Part shown: piece by piece, positions 1 to 11,787 of the stretch
Position numbering within the stretch: position 1 is the stretch's first letter
Layout of the letters: each line of letters begins with the position of its first letter
Assembly: GCA_907163375.1 (NCBI GenBank)
Contig: CAJQUW010012973.1
Coordinates: 461,117 to 525,116, forward strand
Source of the DNA: Prostheceraeus crozeri
Taxonomy: Eukaryota > Platyhelminthes > Polycladida > Euryleptidae
Reading direction: 5' to 3'
Length of the DNA: 64,000 bases
The notes under the pieces: model-generated
Seen by the model: only the letters and a program-made list of their open reading frames with translations
The model's database searches: none
What the model was told of the DNA's origin: nothing
Translations under genes and position numbers: made by a program

Positions 1-180
1 TGATCTTAAGGGGTAACCAGAATACAGGAAGCTACACTAGGCGATCAAAAAAATGATTTTCAAAAATGCCGAAAATGGCTGTTTTCAAGTTGGTCTAGCT
101 GTTTTCTATACGTCAGTTTTGACTCCAAATTGATACTGAAACTTCCAAATATGATATCTTTGGTCTTATATTTGGTCTAT

Positions 181-294
181 TAAATGGATTCTACCCAACC
201 TCTCGAAATTAATGCAAAATGTAATGCTATTTCCTATTATGAAATAGCATCACATTGTGCATTAATTTTGAAAAGTTGGGTAGAATCCGTTTAA
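181..294. repeat. Fold-back inverted repeat (hairpin of about 50-bp arms)
   Basis: The arm at about 184-232 is nearly the reverse complement of the arm at 241-294, separated by only a few bases (CTATTAT). The arms share blocks such as GGATTCTACCCAAC and GAAATAGCAT. The arms carry a few mismatches, so this is an imperfect palindrome. It looks like a fold-back MITE or the end-to-end junction of a short inverted-repeat element; no coding capacity is seen and no target duplication was established. Confidence 0.8.
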
Positions 295-1242
295 CTTGTA
301 TTCTTTTTGTGAGCCCGATAATCCTGGGTTACTTTTGTATAGCGCGCAGTTTTTAGAAAGGCTTAAAAATTGATCTGGTTGAATTTTTCTATGAACAGGA
401 ATGATTTGCTTGCATTCGTATGAGTGATTTATGAATCAGAGGGATCAACAACAGCAATTGTTCATTGCAAACTCAATCAATCAATGGTTGGCATGGAACT
501 TTGATGATGATATCTATAAATATTTGTACACGCCTGCCTCTACTCATTGGGAATTCTTCACTATTTAAATTCCATTTATGGAAGTGAATACTTGAAATAG
601 TTAGCAGCTAAAGTACAAATGTAAAGTAAAATGAAATTCAGTCAGCCGTCGTCGTGTAATATCTATGTATCTCACCTAAAGAAGCCTCCATTTGCACTTG
701 AGAAGTCTGAATTATTTTATTCATGTGTGATTTAATGCTAGTAGTTCCCTATATATATATAACGATCTCGAATTTGATGAGTGAAACGCAGATGAGAGTC
801 TCTCAGTACCATTTAAAAATACAGAAGGGTAGCCTATACATGAGAACCTTGTCTGATTATGCCTACCAGTTAGTAGTGATGCAACATCAATGCATTGATA
901 CCTGCGAAAATGTTGCTGCTACCAGGAAAAGATCAAGAAAATGAAGATCGAAATTATGTCGACAATACATTAGGTAATTTATTTGGTTCTACTAGATAAA
1001 CATTAATGGTTCGTGGGTTTCGTTAAGAAAACATTCTGCAAAGCTGAATCAGTTAAAAACTATTTACGCTATCACAACTCACCATTAGAATAATTGAAAT
1101 TATTTAATGTAATTGCTTACTTCAGAAGACAGTAAGATAAATGTATCCTGAGCATTTTTTAGAAACTTAACTATTCAAAAATACAATGTCTCCTTTATGG
1201 TCTTCCTGACAGTACGGTACCTTATCAAAACTCCAATCAGCT
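295..1242. other. Non-coding stretch, nothing recognised
   Basis: AT-rich sequence with only short unconvincing reading frames. It lies downstream (in gene direction) of the last TSP1 exon in the window and is probably intron of the minus-strand gene. Confidence 0.5.
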
Positions 1243-2150
1243 GTGTGCCCCAATCAAAAAGTGCCCGATTTTTATTCGACTCCAAACCTGAAGACACTAG
1301 AAGTTCTTAGAGTTATCGAAATGCGCCACGTCCGTGAAAGTGTTACCGGAAGGTTATGCATGATTGCAAAAGACAGATCAACACGCTATCGTTCGAATGA
1401 CAAGTTACAGTTATGTACAGTTCTGTACATTGTTGTTGTGTTGTGGTTGAACATAGCCGACTACCTGGGCAAACAAAGTCGTTGCAGTCTTCATACATCG
1501 ATTCGTCCTCCGCTGCAATACCCTCTGTTGTGAGACATGGTGATCCCGTGCCTTGTGGAACAGGGTTGGTACAATTCCGTGTTATAAGTCGTTGTCCACC
1601 TCCACAAGATTTTGAACAGGATTGTGATTTGTCCCATTCTGTCCAGCCAACATCCACTGCACGCGAGGGATCGAGAGATTTGCATTTGAAAATGATAATA
1701 TAATAAAAAGTCGCATAATCACACTTGCAAGTGTTTGTAATTCATAACTAAGTCAGACATAGTCAACTAAACGCTTCAACTACACGGAAATTACAACAAA
1801 ACTAAGACTTGTCTTTGCCTTGTACATTGTTGCTGCTGAAGGTAGTTTAACAATAATTTGGCTAATCACTTTGTTTTGGAAGATCAATCGCTCAACGTGA
1901 ACGGTGATAAAGCAGAAGCTGCGCAGTTACCAGTTTCATTCCTCGGCACTCAATGGAATTAGGTGTTTACACGCTGATCCATCATCAGTTAATCTGGTAC
2001 ATTTTGTACCGTTGAATAGATGCCGTCATCTGTCACTTGAAATATCAAGATTAGGAGGCCGATACTTTGTGAAAGTTTTCCATTATTCTATCCGCATATG
2101 CATATACTCCAGCAATTAGCAGCAGATATTTCATAGTCCTCGTTCTACAT
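1243..2150. repeat. Old local duplication, copy A (contains TSP1 exon)
   Basis: The region from just before the TSP1 exon to about 2150 matches 3346-4125 in order: the exon and its donor side, an ATATAATAAAAAG block, then a long intron segment ending near TTTCATAGTCCTCGTTCTA and TTTCATGGTCCTTGTTCTA respectively. The copies have many substitutions and small gaps, so this duplication is much older than the 31.6 kb one. It doubled a TSP1 exon with its flanks. Confidence 0.75.
1465..1656 (-). CDS. TSP1-domain exon (older unit)
   Basis: This 192-nt exon encodes one thrombospondin type-1 repeat, an extracellular, disulfide-stabilised adhesion or recognition module. The translation contains WTEWDK, then CSKSCGGGQ, NC, PC, EDC and FVCPG, giving the six cysteines and the WxxW signature expected of the family. 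The acceptor is a pyrimidine tract ending GCAG at 1657-1660 and the donor is GTAGTC at 1459-1464. Both borders are phase 1. It is most similar to the exons at 33151 and 57996, and a damaged sister lies at 3561. It is the last intact exon of the gene in this window; no stop codon or terminal exon is visible downstream. Confidence 0.88.
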
Positions 2151-2459
2151 ACCTAGTAAAGGTAGCTCATCAGTCAACTTCATCATTAGCCTCTATTCAA
2201 AAAGCGATTTGACCTTGTTGTCTGTCTACAAAAGCTGTCTATGCTTTGCTGTAGGTTGCTTAATTGGACGAAACTCGCGGATCCTTAGCACTTGAAGGAT
2301 TTTTCCGGTAAATCTGTAGTAAGACCAGGTGATCTACTTCTCAAAACTCTATCAACCTTGTGCTAAATGAAGAGTTGCCCACTGATTTGTTCTCCTTTAC
2401 CCATTTTCCTCTTTCGGGCGTTCAACGGTCCTAAAAAGGTGCCAGATGTCAATGCTTGA

Positions 2460-3672
2460 CATCATACTTGAACTTCGATCAGACCCACCTCTCTAGGACG
2501 CAGCACAGCTCTGTAAAGCTTAATATCCAAATAATAAGCAGCCATCAGAGCACCTGAATTCACAACAACGTATGAAACAGCCAATGATAGAGGAGCAATT
2601 TCATACTCTTATCGAGCACACCTTCAATTCCAAGCATAAGTGTCAGTCGGTATATGTGTCTTCTAGTTAACGTCAGTGTTTGACTGACATATTCCCTATT
2701 CCCAGTCCCCATTCCTTCTCAAGGACTAGAGGTAGTCGATGACCAGCAGCGATTCGCCATATCCGTTTGTGTCGACGTTATTTTATGTGTCCCCATAAAT
2801 ATAAATGCAACGCCAAAGTTGATATCTACAGCACTCTTGGTCTGAGCTGCAAATGCAATGCCGAACGCTCCACACGCCATGTTGCAGCAAATGACACCAA
2901 CAGAAGAGCTTTGATATCCGCTGGGATACATGCCGCTCTCAAGCCAAGCGGCTTTAGTCGCGATGACGGCAACGCCAAGACGGTGCAGCTGTCATCCGTT
3001 GGAAGGCAGGTCGACCACCTCTCATCACACTTCACCTCTTGGTGAAATTCAAGGTTCATTGGAAGGTGGTGGCATTCGAGCCTCGAAAGCTGAGGAGATG
3101 AATGGACGAAAATATAGACGCCTGATGCATGACCATGGTTTCTGTCTATTTGCAATAGAAACTTTACGTGCCTGGGGATGTGCACGCAAATGGAAATCAT
3201 GTATCCCCAACGCAGTCAATACCTCCTTCGATGACACACGCAAATGTGCACACACAAAATGCAACACCCGAATTAACCATAATTCATTCGTCAGAGACAT
3301 AATACACAGAAGTTATTCACACAACACAATGTCATTTCAACAAGTTGCATGACTGTTTCACTGATGCTATTATTCCTACAATGTCTGCTGGTTATCATAA
3401 ATGCAGCATCGATTAGATTTATTGAAATACGCCACGTCTGTGAAAGTGTTACCGGAAGGTTATGCATGATTGCAAAAGACAAATCAACACGCTATCGTTC
3501 GAATGACAAGTTAAAATTCTGTATATTGCTGTTGTGTTGTGGTTGAACATAGCCACCTACCTGGGCAAACAAAGTCGTTGCAGTCTTCATACATCGATGC
3601 GTCCTCCGCTGCAATACCCTCTGTTGTGAGACATGATGATCCGGTGCTTTGTTGAACAGGGTTGGTACAATT
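2460..3672. repeat. Diverged paralogue of 32080-33260 (older unit of the array)
   Basis: Intron sequence here aligns in order with about 32080-33260 of the young unit, for example the blocks around AACACCAACAGAAGAGCTTTG and the stretch ending at the TSP1 exon. Divergence is clearly larger than between the two young units. Similar matches occur at 5280-5600 with 35030-35420 and at 6590-6920 with 38660-38980. Together they show that 2.4-6.9 kb is a remnant of an earlier copy of the same exon cassette, lacking the pogo-like insertion. Confidence 0.75.
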
Positions 3673-4125
3673 TTTTTTAATATAATAAAAAGTTGCATAA
3701 TCACACGTGCAAGTGCTTGTAATTCATCACTAAGTCAAATATACTCGTAGTCAACAATACGCTTCACCTAAATTAGAACAATAACAAGGGGCTTGTCTTC
3801 GACTTGAAAAGACGAGCTGCCGAAGGTATTTATATAGTACAATGATTGGGCTAATCATTTTGTTTATGAAGATCAATCACTAAGGCAGAAGGTGCACAGT
3901 TATAAAGCTTCATTCCTTCGTATTTAGTGGATTTAGGTGCTCACACGGTGAACGATCATCAATTGATCTGCTACATTTTGTAACAATGCAGCCATTTTTC
4001 GTTTGAAATATCAGGATGAGGAAGCCAATACTTTGAGACTGTTTTCCATTAATCTTTCCGCATATGCAGATGCCGATTCTCCAGATATTGGCAGAAAATA
4101 TTTCATGGTCCTTGTTCTAGAGACT
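3346..4125. repeat. Old local duplication, copy B (contains broken TSP1 exon)
   Basis: Second copy of the segment at 1243-2150. The downstream intron part (about 3682-4125) aligns along its length with 1698-2150, but the TSP1 exon is truncated in its middle at a T-rich stretch near 3671. Confidence 0.75.
3561..3672 (-). pseudogene. Truncated TSP1 exon
   Basis: Only the C-terminal half of a TSP1 exon survives. The phase-1 donor (GTAGGT, 3555-3560) and the codons for the last cysteines are readable. Upstream of CTNP the exon runs directly into a T-rich, ATATAATAAAAAG-containing sequence that is intronic in the sister copy at 1698. The WxxW and CSxSC part is missing and there is no acceptor site. 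It is therefore an exon broken by deletion, equivalent to the intact exon at 33151-33342 in the young unit. Confidence 0.8.
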
Positions 4126-4149
4126 AGAGTAGCCTTTAGGTGCGCTTGC

Positions 4150-4400
4150 ACATGAAACGGTTTTGCTTACACTTTATTGCTGCCACCTTAATTGCACGTG
4201 TAAACGCTGCTGACACTCTGGTCTGAGACTAGATGGCTGACATTTTTGGAAGTTGCTGCAACCGAGTGTCAGTGAATATATTGCACGTGTAAACGGCTCC
4301 TGACACTTTATGAAAAGTGTCTGCCACAAGTGTCACTAAAATTGATCGAGGCGCAACTTTTAGCTGACACTTTTACTGACACTCATAGGACCGTGATCGG
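4150..4400. repeat. Cluster of GTGTCA / TGACAC motifs
   Basis: About ten copies of TGACAC or its complement GTGTCA, in both orientations, occur here, plus two copies of TTGCACGTGTAAACG. Such dense short repeats resemble the subterminal binding sites of a DNA transposon or MITE. The MADF remnant at 4884 lies a few hundred bases away and may belong to the same degraded element. No clean inverted termini were found. Confidence 0.5.
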
Positions 4401-4883
4401 AACACAACGACCTGACTTCTTGGGGGCTGAATTTGTTCTTGCTATTTTCATTATCACCAGTCATTAAATTACTAATGATGTCCTAATGTACATAATTCAC
4501 CAACATACATCTTTTCTGCATTGCTACTGCTTACGATTGTGTTTACAGTTTACATTAATTTCAGCTTCATATTATTAGGACAAAATTGTTTTTCCTGAAT
4601 ATCCTTGTACAAGAAGCTTCACCTGCTTGTGGGAGTATCTAGTATTGTTTGATCGGGAATATCTCATCACAAGACATGACTTACATCTGCTTACTTTTGC
4701 ATGGGAATTTAGTCATCGAATTTGCAGTCGCGTATCGGTACAAGGCCGCTTGGTAACTGTGCAATAGATAAATGCATTAGCAGGTGGGACTCATTTTTCT
4801 CGAGTAAAATGAATCTTTGATTGTTTGGTTGTTATATTGACATCGACAAATTTATACAGCATTCAGTAAAAGTTAGTAAAACG

Positions 4884-5099
4884 ATGATCTCTGCTTTATC
4901 AATGACTGAAAACGAAATGCCGCAAACGAAAATTGAATGGACAAGGACGTTAATCAATGACCTGATCGATGAATGCGAGCAGTATCCCTGTTTATGGAAC
5001 GTGCACAATCACGAATATCGATATAGAATAATAAGGCCGAAGCATGGGGGAAGATTGCCGCGAAATTCAAAACAGACAACAATTAAAGAGGTTCAGTGA
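4884..5099 (+). pseudogene. MADF (Adf-1/Myb-SANT-like) domain remnant
   Basis: From the ATG at 4884 the translation shows a MADF-type DNA-binding helix region: W, then LIDECEQYP-LW, then H-x-Y. After this the domain continues in another frame (AEAWGKIAAKFK), so a frameshift at about 5025-5035 breaks it. MADF proteins occur as transcription factors and as the second protein of PIF/Harbinger transposons. In this transposon-filled intron the latter is more likely. No Harbinger nuclease ORF is visible nearby, so the assignment to an element is inference. Confidence 0.55.
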
Positions 5100-5279
5100 A
5101 AAACACATACCTAGCAGGACTCAGTTCCACAACGAAATCAAAAAAGCAAAAGTTGGGTAGGGGCTTGATAGGGTATTTTCTTGATCACAATAAATTCTGT
5201 TTCCAAATACAAACCCATCTGCCAAATATAAACCCATGGGCCTGTATTTGGTTGGGTTCGTAAATGGAAAAGTACGATA

Positions 5280-5303
5280 ATTTGTCCCAGTCTGTCCAAC
5301 CGT
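5280..5303 (-). pseudogene. Stub of a TSP1 exon
   Basis: Only the first 24 nt of a TSP1 exon (encoding WTDWDK) and its acceptor with GA-rich flank remain, matching the start of the exon at 34883-35068. The rest was replaced by unrelated sequence. The flanking intron (to about 5600) still aligns with 35070-35420. Confidence 0.7.
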
Positions 5304-5309
5304 CTGCGA

Positions 5310-6591
5310 GGGATAGAGAGAGTTTATTTAGAGTTCAAATCATGTTCACCCCGTAAGTTTGAAATGCCTTGATGAAATGTGATTCATTCTCAATTCTTTT
5401 CTTGTCAATAGGACAGCGTTTAAAAGTATGGAAGTTGAATCAGCATAAATTTTAATGCCATTTGATATAGCCAATCTATAATTGAAATCCGCTATCCAAA
5501 GGAAAACATCGTCGCTTAATTTTCACATTTCTGCCTGATATCTGATACGTACGTCTTCATCCATCCAGTTTCAAAAAACTTGCGAATATCTCTAGAATTG
5601 CTCTGTAACCAAGTTTACAGACCGCTTAGTATGTAAGTATTAATTCCAATAATGAAGATCACCGGATCAATGGCATGTTTGATATAATTCACATTCAAAA
5701 AACTGGTTAGTTTGCTAACCTTCAGCCGTGGATGTTGGTATCCAATCGTCTGACAACCATGATGCACTGAGCCACATTCATCAATGATGAATTTTAGAGA
5801 GCTTCTTAGAGAGATATAATATAGTGAAAGAGTCCTCATAAAGATTCCCAATAATTCTTTCATACTGGCGCAATTTCACATCAAGGTGACCCTTAGTAAT
5901 TTGAATAAACTTTCTGCTGTCAGAGGTTGCATTGCATTTGAAGCCCAGGATGCTGCTATAAATAAAACATTACCATCAGCAAGTTATCACTGGTGAAGCA
6001 TGAGATGAATAAGCATTTTCTAGAATCGGAAATCCCGAGCTTCATGATCAAGAGGGTTTACCTTCTCATGTGAAAGTCGAAGAAAGGCGTTTAGCTAAAT
6101 AATGTCAATAATGTGTGGGGAGTTCGTATAATAGTTCAAACAGGACAGTCATTTCGAAGGGAATATGCGAATATAGCGGTGGAAAACTGCATCCCGAGTG
6201 TTTCCCAACAATGTTTAATGAGCATGGAATGTCAATGCAATCTTTGGATGTCAGGCTAAACTGACAAGCAGTTATGTTGTTCTCTTTACAGGTTTGATTG
6301 AATATTAAGGTATGTTGAGATTTATTAATTTGATATAACTTTTCTGTCTTTACAAATAGACATTTTTCTTCGATTTCTTACTTTGTCAAAACGATTAACG
6401 AGTACCACTTTATGGCAAATAATCCTTCTATATTTTGCAAAACTTCGAATATTACTTGGTCTACACTCAACCAATAATGAATTACAAATCATAATTCACT
6501 TTTTATAACTATAACTACAAAACATTATAAAACAAAATGTTTCCAAAAGTGGAGGCAGTGTATAATGATGAATCAAGACATACGAGCTTAC
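5310..6591. other. Intron sequence, nothing recognised beyond about 5600
   Basis: Up to about 5600 it is a diverged copy of 35070-35420. From there to the exon at 6592 I see no coding or transposon signature. The pogo-like element found at the corresponding place in the young units is absent. Confidence 0.5.
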
Positions 6592-6852
6592 CATGTATGC
6601 AAAGTGGGGATTCGTTAGCAATTCCAGAGCTGACTGAGTCTCCACCATACGCAGCGACCTCAATGAGTGTTATCATTCTGTCATGTGAGTGTCCAGCAAA
6701 GAAGATGAACCGAGCTTCGACTGAACACATGACCACATATGTTGCTTGTTCAACGTGGACCGTCATGACAGTCCCACATATGGAGAAATTAGGGATTTCT
6801 TCGGGCTCGCAAGATTTGAATACATTGGAGTAGTGAATGCTAAAGTTGGTTG
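6592..6852 (-). CDS. FTP'/F5-8C-like domain, second-half exon (older unit)
   Basis: A 261-nt exon encoding the C-terminal half of a fucolectin / F5-8-type-C-like (FTP) domain. Such domains are jelly-roll, carbohydrate-binding modules in secreted animal proteins. The translation begins TNFSIHYSNVFKSC and contains VMCSVEARFIFFAG and LIEVAAYGG, resembling the family's C-x-x-x-ARY and L-x-E-V-x-V-Y-G strands. The acceptor AG is at 6853-6854 and the donor GTAAGC at 6586-6591; both borders are phase 1. It follows the first-half exon at 9866-10087 in transcript order, and its closest copies are at 38666 and 63524. Assignment to the FTP family is by pattern only; lectin activity is inference. Confidence 0.72.
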
Positions 6853-7059
6853 CTGTAACAAGAATATTAAAGAATTGTAGCAAGTGTGTAGAGTAAAAGC
6901 ACAGTTTGATGAAAATGTGGCCTACATGTACCTTGCACTTGAAATCACTGCGGAAGCGAAAATGATATGCAAATCAATTCCAAATTCCCTAACAAATGCT
7001 ACAAGATTCTCACATCTTTAAAGAGATTTGGTCTGCTTTCTATGCGAATACTGACTTTC

Positions 7060-7165
7060 CTTTATATATATGTTCGCATGTGTTTGGCATGCAGCTTGGC
7101 GAACAACTGCCTCTTAGATTTATAAGTACACATATATATATATACACATACATGTATATATTAAT
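7060..7165. repeat. TA-rich simple repeat
   Basis: Runs of TATATA and ACACATATATATATAT-type dinucleotides form a low-complexity patch in an intron. Confidence 0.7.
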
Positions 7166-7338
7166 GTTATTGTAAAAAACTAGAAAAATTCAGATATAGA
7201 ATTCCATTACTAACGATACAATTAGTTTCACGGCTGAGCCGATTTTCTAATGTGACATCAAATATACTGTAGTAGAGAAGAGATGGAATAGGTTTTAAAA
7301 TTTAAAGTCTATGATTGGCGTGATATTAGACATGAATG

Positions 7339-9420
7339 CTATTTTGCATTGACCAAGATATATTTTCGCCTGTGTCGGCTAATGATTTCTGACTTTTTGT
7401 TCAAAAGACTTTGGCCTCTATACATTAAGATATGATATTTTTCTGATGTGCATAGATGGCAACGTCTCGTTCCACATGGGTGTTGATTGTTGAAGTATCT
7501 TCCATTTGATTTCATACTCTTAATCATTATCGTTATGATCCCAAATATGTTTTGACAGAACTGTTTCATTTTTGTATCTAATATTTGTAAACGACTTTTT
7601 GTGATTGCGGTATCTTTCTTTAAATTCATTTTCGAATTGGCCGATATATATTTTGGTCGGATGTGACGGTTACGTGGTAAACCACGCATTTTTGAAGACA
7701 GTTTCCGTCCAGGGGGCACAATTGTTTAGTTCTGCAGTTGCATTTATTGTTGATATTGCTACTTTCATTACTTCTTACATTGTTCAGTATTCTTGAATTA
7801 TGATTATTAATGATGTTGCCCATATTAGGCATGCAACAATAGTTGACTTTGACAGTGAAGGTGTTGACTGATCATATTCAAAAAAACGTTTGCCGACGTT
7901 TGTTTTCACATTTAAGGAGTATGGAGGATTGAACCAAATAACCTTTTTCTTTCTTCAATTTGATGTTTTGTTTTCTTGTAAGCAAAGTTCTTCTTTAAAA
8001 CCACTTCTGGTCAGTGCTCTTTGATAAAATGGTTTTTCCAGGTTGAATTCATCAGCACCGCAAGATAGATTCGATAGTCTGCTTTCGATCATGTTTGGGA
8101 TACCTTTTACAATTGTAGGTGGGTGACTTGATTTCACGTTGATATAAATTGGGTTTTGATTAGGTTTATTATGCGGTTTTTCCACTTTGTAGGTCGAAGT
8201 ATACGTCCAAAAAATTTGTTGATTTGATATTACATTCAACAGTAATTTTTAATTCATGCTTTTGAAAGATTTTTATCGTTTCCTTTCTTTCTTTATCAGC
8301 GGATGGCCCGGAAGTATTTCTAAGAATAGCTAAGCCGTCATCTCTGAAGAGACCAATGTTGTCTTTTCCAAATCGGTTGCTTAACTCATGCAAAAGGTAA
8401 AGACCCACCAATTCACAAATTTCTGCACCAGCAAAGCTTCCCATTGTGACATCGAAGGAGCCATTGTTTTCCCGTTTTACCCATGTATCAGAATAATCAA
8501 ATAGGAGAGATTTTCGAGAATGCATGATTGCTTCAATTTCTTTCTCGGAGAAACGTGTAAATTCTTCAGCAAGGTTGATGCTATCTAAAATCAATTGTTC
8601 AGAGATTGAAGGATAAAAATCAATAATGTCAAATTTTATAAATTTGTAATTCCTCTTTTCTGGTATATTGCTGAACCACTGGATAACTGCCGCTGTTTGT
8701 TTCCATTGCATCAAATTTGAGGTTTCTCGGATTATCTTGTTATGTTTATCCAGAATGTGTTTGCTGATTATTCTGATTTCTGTTTTCGATGGATTGATTA
8801 ATCTGCACTTCATTGAATTGGAGAAATTGTCTTTATGATCCTCGAAAGTAATGAAAGCAGGTTTCGATGAATGTCCTTCGAATTTCGTCTCAACATTGAA
8901 CTGCTTTGCAACTTGTTTCGCCTCAATATTTAGCTTTTTTGTAATATTGTCTTTCTTGTAGACCTTCGTAATGCTTTCAGTTAGCATTTTCTGATAATTT
9001 TCCTTAGGAATTTCGTATAAATTATTAGTTTTGTCTGCGAATACTAGGATGTTTTTTGATTAACTGATTTCTTCTTTGTCATTTTTCAATTGTTGCAAAA
9101 ATTCATTCCTCTTATTTCTGAATTCAATTTCTTGAATCAGTTTGTATAATGATTGCTCAAATGCAACAAGATGTTCATCATTAGGGGACACTTATTTGAT
9201 TTAAAGCCAAAAGAGTCACATTGTTAATTATTATCATTAGCTTGATCAGGGTTGTTAAAAAAGTAGACTTTCCATCTTATTCTTCGTATGAAACTTTCCA
9301 TTTCCTCTATCATCAATTTGAAATAAACTTGCTTGGTCGACAAAGGAATATTTTTCATCGAGTAATCGAATTGCTTTGACCTGATATCAATATCTGAATT
9401 TTTTAGACATATAGGAATGT
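7339..9420 (-). pseudogene. Penelope-like retroelement, RT plus GIY-YIG (degenerate)
   Basis: Several minus-strand blocks read in order as one retroelement polyprotein. The N-terminal block near 9240-9400 has DYSMKNIPLS and FIRRIRWK. The reverse transcriptase (8169-8987) has KPAFITFEDHKDN, a catalytic FDIIDFYPSI block and a FRDDGLA box in place of YxDD. A thumb-like region lies at 7955-8165. The C-terminal region (7339-7832) has CNCRTKQLCPLDGNC and a degenerate GIY-YIG-nuclease-like part with CxLC. Stops and frameshifts interrupt it at least near 9060, 8170 and 7720, so it is inactive. No terminal repeats were found. It lies in the older unit only and has no counterpart in the young units at the same place. 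Confidence 0.68.
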
Positions 9421-9865
9421 ATATATGAAACAAAATATTCAATAAAAATGTGTATATGATAAAAATACTCAGGTATCCAGCCTTAGAATTTGTTTGGTAT
9501 AGTGCAATAAACCAATTGATATTCGCAGTTTTTCCCGTCGTCCTATAGGGCATCACTTAAAAAACAAAAATTAGCTTGAAAAATGCACAAGAGATCAAGT
9601 GGATCCAGTAGACCCGGGGTAATTCACATAGTCCTTAACGTGGGAATGTTCGGATGGTAATCATCAAGTTGAGCAAAATAATCCTAGCTAACGACAGAAA
9701 AGTAACTTTATAGATTTTCCAAAAAGAAAAGCGACAGTTTCCTCAATGCACCGCCGTCCTAGGTCATCACTTAAGCAACAAAAACATGAAAGGGAGCAGA
9801 AAATTGAAACAAGCCCGGATAATGCGCATTCAACAAACAAGAGATCAATTAACAATGAAACTTAC

Positions 9866-10087
9866 GTGGATAACTTGCATGGGGATTAAATGTAATCACA
9901 ACTTTGGAAACCTTCATTACATCGCTGAGATCGACTCCAACCCAAGTATTTGTTGATTTCGGAAAAATGATGGCGCCTGTGTATTGATCATCCACCAAAG
10001 CTGATAGGTTGCCATTGCTCCACCAATTTTTTGGGGCAGGATTACTGTATACATCCTTGTTCTTTGATATCATTTCCACCATTTCTC
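9866..10087 (-). CDS. FTP'/F5-8C-like domain, first-half exon (unit 1)
   Basis: A 222-nt exon encoding the N-terminal half of an FTP/F5-8C-like domain. The translation starts GEMVEMISKNKDV and contains NWWSNGNLSALVDD and TWVGVDLSDVMKVSKVVI, corresponding to the family's A-x-D-G and W-x-V-D-L-G…V-x-x-V-x-I strands. The acceptor AG is at 10088-10089, the donor GTAAGT at 9860-9865, and both ends are phase 1. In transcript order it follows the second-half exon 11788-12048 and precedes 6592-6852, which completes the domain. An identical copy is at 41429-41650. Confidence 0.73.
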
Positions 10088-11787
10088 CTGAAAGAGACAT
10101 GAATAATCACTTCGATCATGACTTTTGAACTGTAGACTTTGATAGCTGTAGACCGGTCATTTTGAGTCAACATGTCATTCTAACGATTTTTTTTATTTTC
10201 TTATTCATGTAGAACCGTTTATGGCACATAAATCGGACACAGAAGGATATTAAAAGCACGATAGAGGACTTACACATTATAGAACAATGTCATGATGGAA
10301 ATCTCACGTGGCCATGAGAACTGTTCATAAAGAATGTCCGATTCAATGCGTAAATATACGTAATTTGAGCAATCACGCATTTTTGCATGGTTCCCTCACG
10401 TCGTAGTTACGTTAGTGTTGGTAAATGCCCAACTCTATGATTCTTTTAGTCTAATATTAGACACAGGAAGGTCTCATATACTACATTCATAAAATGCACC
10501 GGTGTAATGAAGCGAATGCCTTGGAGGCAGTCAATGTTATGATGAATAGTGTACAAATGACACATAATATTTTGCCTGAGAATGAGAGTTCGTAATGAAA
10601 CAATGAATACCATTGTTTTTTCTGTAGTAAGTGAAGAATGATGTTGGAAAGCACAATCGTGAAGTGCTATCAATCGAGCAAACCACATACAATGTAGCAA
10701 TCACACAGTGACTGCTATACACAATATATTTCAGAATCTGTGTCTATACCAAAATTCGACGAAACATGCACGTACGTAGCTTTTACATGCACATAGTGTG
10801 CATCTATAAGTATGTTTACATGTGTTATATAAGTGTCAGTGCACTTTGTAAAGATGCACTTATTCTGTCACTTCTCTTTAAAAATATAATCATTTTGATA
10901 ACGACAACAGTTTTACGTAAAATAACTTAGTTTTCTGTGAAAATGAGATTTTCAATGTTTTCTTTGAGTATTTGAAATGCAGTAGCTGTGGAGCCTTGTC
11001 TTTCGGGCTGGTTGTCTTGAAGCCTCTTTCTTTCATGTGTTTATATCATTATCATGCTTGTGATCGGTATGTATGCGAGAATTTGGCAAAAACTTGTCTG
11101 CAATAGCCCAGAATGCTAGGTGTTACCGACTTTCGGAGACATGATAAATCCGAATCGGTTTATGTTGGCAAATATGAATAAACACATGATAGGAAGTGAC
11201 ATGAAGACAACGTGTGACAAAAATTATGGTTCTAGACTGAGCACTTTTAAAAAATCAGACCAAGCACAGAGCATCTCATGTTTTCCGAAAGAATCAATCG
11301 GATTTGCATGTTTCTGATCCTGTCTGACAAAAAGTGGCCGAGAAGATATCGGCAATAATTAGAAGTCATCCCCAGGACTTTTGTCACTTTTTGGATTTTT
11401 CATTCATTCTTTATCAAGAAAGTGTGTTTTCTAACCTAAATTATATTTGTTTACTGACCGATAAAAAAACGCAAAAATGGCATTGTTAGCCACTCTGCCA
11501 ATCATTGGCTATTGTGCCTCATAGCAACATTTAGTCACTTAGAAATATTATTTTCAATGTGTTTTGTCTGTTCTAGTTCTTAAATAATGCATTATAAATT
11601 CAATAGTTCTCACTTAGAAGGGTATTGAATCTATTTCGTCGATATGGTTCTCATAGAAGTTGAGTGGGAAAACTTGTGGCATCAACTGTCTACTGAGTCA
11701 TGCCTACACAAAACAATTAACATGGAATTTCATAAAACTGAAAAGTGTAAGAAATGAAATAAGCCAGGAAAATGACATTTTACTTAC
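10088..11787. other. Intron, nothing recognised
   Basis: About 1.7 kb of AT-rich intron between two host exons, nearly identical to 41651-43350. No transposon or coding signature was recognised. Confidence 0.6.

Noticed and set aside
1413-1703. Plus-strand frames opposite TSP1 exons (also at 30353 and 55195)
   Set aside because: They are antisense readings of conserved TSP1 exons; splice sites, six-cysteine pattern and phase all support the minus strand.
2719-2931. Minus-strand frame with GYQSSSVGV and CNMACG conserved at 32418 and 57250
   Set aside because: Conservation is at DNA level within an old duplicated intron; frames break at different places and no splice-flanked exon of the right phase was seen.
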